Below the pieces are notes generated by a model, which was given only the letters and a program-made list of their open reading frames with translations, did not search any database and had not been told where the DNA came from. From positions 1 to 7,288 of the forward strand of contig DAOWNM010000136.1 of assembly GCA_030642565.1 (NCBI GenBank): 7,288 nt of DNA, read 5' to 3'. Of this stretch, positions 4,964 through 7,288 are shown one piece after another. The position numbers and the translations under genes are program-made. Position 1 is the first letter of the stretch. Each line of letters opens with the position of its first letter. The DNA is from Bacteroidota bacterium. Lineage in GTDB: Bacteria; Bacteroidota; Bacteroidia; Bacteroidales; GCA-2748055.

Positions 4964-7288
4964 ATGAGGAAGAAGCAGATCATCATTCTCATTTTCTTAA
5001 TTATGAGCGCCCAATTGTCAGGACAGGTACCCCCTTGGGACTGGGTGAAGGCTTTACATACAAACATGGTGGAGATTGTAACCGACGTGGTTGCAGATCC
5101 GGCCACCGGGAGTGTTTATCTGTCTGGCTACTGGCGGGGCCTATTGGACAGTTTTATTCCCGGGGGAGGGACACCTTCCACCGATTTTTCATCCACCTAT
5201 GGTGCAGACGATGGTATGGTTGCCAAATATGATCCCTCGGGCAGCTTACTATGGGCATTTAAAATAGGTGGAATTAGTCATGACCATATCACAGCCATCC
5301 ACCTGGATATGGATGGAAATATTTACATCACAGGTTCTGCTTCAGCAGGTACCATTCATTTTACCGGAACCGAATCCCTGACTCCCGATTCAGTCTATAT
5401 CAACACGGCAGGGGATGATTTTTTTCTTGCGAAATATGATTCGCAGGGAAGATTATTATGGATGAAACACAGTGATGGGAGTTCGTGGACAGAAGGGCGG
5501 GGGATCACTTCAAACAATTCGGGTGTATATGCAGCAGGAGCGCAGGAGGGAATCGTTGCTTTCGGTCCGTTGCCTCCTTATACCGCAGACGGGAGCTCAG
5601 ACATGTTCCTGGTAAAATACAGTCCTGACGGCGATGAACAATGGCATATTTCGGGCAGTAGTAACCTGACTGATTACGGCGAAGCCATAGCATGCGATGA
5701 AACCCATGTCTATGTTACGGGTGAGTTTGAAGGTATCGTACTGAATCTCAGTGATTTTACGGGTAGTATCATCTCCACTTTAGTCAATACAGATGCCGGA
5801 TTAAATGATGTGTTTATTGCTTCCTATACCATTAACGGACTCCACCACTGGACAGAATCTATCACGAGTGATGAGGGAAATTTTTGTCTGGGGCTTGCAA
5901 TGGATAGCGATAGTCTGTACCTGGCTGGATCCATCGGTGCTCCGGCCTTCTTTCCTTCATTCAGTGGTAATCCTGTGTCCCACAACAGCGAACAAGATGC
6001 CTTTGTCTGTTCCATGTCCAAATCAAATGGAGCTACTGGTTGGGTCAGGACCCTGAGAGGGGAATTTTCCGGGGACCAGGTGTCCAGGGATATTTCCATC
6101 GATATCGCCGGGAACCTTTACGTTACAGGCTATTTTCAAGAAAATATTTATACGCTATATGGCAATTTCGAAACCAAAGGAGATGAAGACATCTTCCTGG
6201 TTTCCTTTACAGATAATGGGTATTACAGGTGGATAAAAACTGCCGGAAGTGTAGATTCAGATTTCGGGAATGGGGTGTCTGCAACTGCCCCCGGAAGTGT
6301 TTACCTGGCAGGGGATTATGAGGAACAATGTGAATTCGATTCGATTTCTATTCCCGATGATGTCAATACGAATATGTATCTGGCCAGATTACAACTTCCC
6401 TGCCTGGAGGCAGTCGGAGGTGTGCTCAGTACAACAGATCCGGTGGTCTGTGAGGCTGACACGGTCAGCCTGATGCTAAAGAATTATTATGGTTATATAG
6501 GGTGGCAAACTTCACCACCAGGCCTGAATTCCTGGAGTACGCTGACTGCCGATCAATCTGACTCCATTGCATTTATTCCTGCAGTCACAGCCGATTACCG
6601 GGCCTATCTGACATCCGGAACCTGTCTCCCCGATTCCTCTAATATCATCAATATAGAGGTACATCCATTACCATCGGTCCATATTGCAGGAGGCGGGGAT
6701 ATATGCGGACTGGTTCATGCACTGCTGGCGTCTCCAGGTATCAATACCGGATCGTGGTCCCAGGTCTCAGGACCAGGAATAGCTCTCTTTTCACCCTCTG
6801 CTGACAGTGCAAATGTAACTGTTACGGTCAGCGATTACGGACCTTATGAATTCAAATGGATCGAATTCAATGGTACCTGCACTGCTGATTCATCTGTGGC
6901 AGTCCATTTTTTTCAACTACCCGTCATCGCATTAATTTCCGATGCACAAACATGTGGATTGCACTACGGATTGCATGTAACTTCAAATATGGATGCTGCT
7001 GGATCCTGGTCCATTTCAGACGGACCGGGAAGTGCTATATTTCTACCCGATGAACAAAACCCTGATGCAACGGTACAGGTGGATGCATATGGTTTGTATA
7101 CTTTCCAATGGATAGCCATAAGCGGTGTTTGCTCAAGCACCGCTGTTACAGATGTGGAATTCCTGAAAGTGCCTGATGTTGATGCCGGCTTAGATATGAC
7201 CATCGATCCGGGTGATATGGTTCAACTGAATGGTACCGGTGGCGATTCGGTGATCTGGACCCCTGATTACCGGCTGACCGATCCGACC
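4964..7288 (+). CDS. large exported protein: seven-bladed beta-propeller plus Ig-like/PKD-like domains, 3' partial
   Basis: From ATG 4964 the frame is open for 775 codons to the window end. Residues 1-~21 are a signal peptide (MRKKQIIILIFLIMSAQLSG). Residues ~28-480 hold seven blades with a recurring core like 'FLAKYDsqGrLLW': its (A/V/S)KY-type strand is at about 87, 156, 217, 286, 349, 413 and 474, spacing 61-69. Each is preceded by 'GNIYITG'-like strands (DGNIYITG, AGNLYVTG), as in SBBP/delta-60-type propellers. Residues ~485-735 are three Ig-like domains with cysteine pairs C496/C554, C581/C639 and C664/C723, each 58-59 apart. At ~740 a PKD-like unit begins (DAGLDMTIDPGDMVQLNGTG). Such proteins in Bacteroidota usually end in a T9SS sorting domain or gliding-motility-associated C-terminal domain; that end is off the window. 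Role inferred: cell-surface or secreted, perhaps adhesive; no enzyme motif seen. An upstream terminator suggests a separate transcript. Confidence 0.88.
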   Translation, partial: MRKKQIIILIFLIMSAQLSGQVPPWDWVKALHTNMVEIVTDVVADPATGSVYLSGYWRGLLDSFIPGGGTPSTDFSSTYGADDGMVAKYDPSGSLLWAFKIGGISHDHITAIHLDMDGNIYITGSASAGTIHFTGTESLTPDSVYINTAGDDFFLAKYDSQGRLLWMKHSDGSSWTEGRGITSNNSGVYAAGAQEGIVAFGPLPPYTADGSSDMFLVKYSPDGDEQWHISGSSNLTDYGEAIACDETHVYVTGEFEGIVLNLSDFTGSIISTLVNTDAGLNDVFIASYTINGLHHWTESITSDEGNFCLGLAMDSDSLYLAGSIGAPAFFPSFSGNPVSHNSEQDAFVCSMSKSNGATGWVRTLRGEFSGDQVSRDISIDIAGNLYVTGYFQENIYTLYGNFETKGDEDIFLVSFTDNGYYRWIKTAGSVDSDFGNGVSATAPGSVYLAGDYEEQCEFDSISIPDDVNTNMYLARLQLPCLEAVGGVLSTTDPVVCEADTVSLMLKNYYGYIGWQTSPPGLNSWSTLTADQSDSIAFIPAVTADYRAYLTSGTCLPDSSNIINIEVHPLPSVHIAGGGDICGLVHALLASPGINTGSWSQVSGPGIALFSPSADSANVTVTVSDYGPYEFKWIEFNGTCTADSSVAVHFFQLPVIALISDAQTCGLHYGLHVTSNMDAAGSWSISDGPGSAIFLPDEQNPDATVQVDAYGLYTFQWIAISGVCSSTAVTDVEFLKVPDVDAGLDMTIDPGDMVQLNGTGGDSVIWTPDYRLTDPT

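Noticed and set aside
5035..7203. Short frames on both strands within the propeller gene
   Set aside because: The 775-codon frame with signal peptide and domain repeats covers the whole stretch; the short frames have no recognisable features.

Overview
The window looks like chromosomal DNA from a member of the Bacteroidota (Bacteroidetes), probably an environmental Bacteroidales/Marinilabiliales-like or flavobacterial lineage. The grounds are a type IX secretion (T9SS) C-terminal sorting domain at the left edge, a TonB-dependent receptor with an N-terminal carboxypeptidase-D-like domain, a ribosomal protein S16 with the long acidic tail typical of this phylum, a GIN-domain (DUF2807) protein, a TTTG-N19-TAnnTTTG promoter, and the general absence of Shine-Dalgarno sequences. 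All genes are on the + strand.

Layout, left to right. 1-317: the last ~104 codons of a T9SS-exported protein. 344-364: a perfect 7-bp inverted repeat just before the next start. 372-2581: a TonB-dependent outer-membrane receptor that can only be read by changing frame twice (near 1188-1196 and 2195-2215). The second break also appears to have lost part of the barrel, so I call it a pseudogene. 2595-2625: a good Bacteroidota-type promoter. 2671-3420 and 3432-3950: rpsP and rimM, a translation operon. 4008-4706: an exported GIN-domain protein built on a regular 20-residue SGSG repeat. 4719-4803: three consecutive hairpins, the last a clear intrinsic terminator. 4964-7288: a large exported protein that is open to the right edge (775 codons seen), with a seven-bladed beta-propeller followed by three Ig-like/PKD-like domains and the start of a fourth.

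Functionally there are two themes. The rpsP-rimM pair encodes a 30S subunit protein and the factor that matures the 30S head. The other genes encode cell-envelope or exported proteins. I see no mobile element, CRISPR array, tRNA or rRNA, and no convincing new multi-gene system. The points most worth checking are the doubly broken receptor, the repeat-rich S16 tail with its odd interruption, the hairpin cluster, and the modular surface protein cut by the window end.
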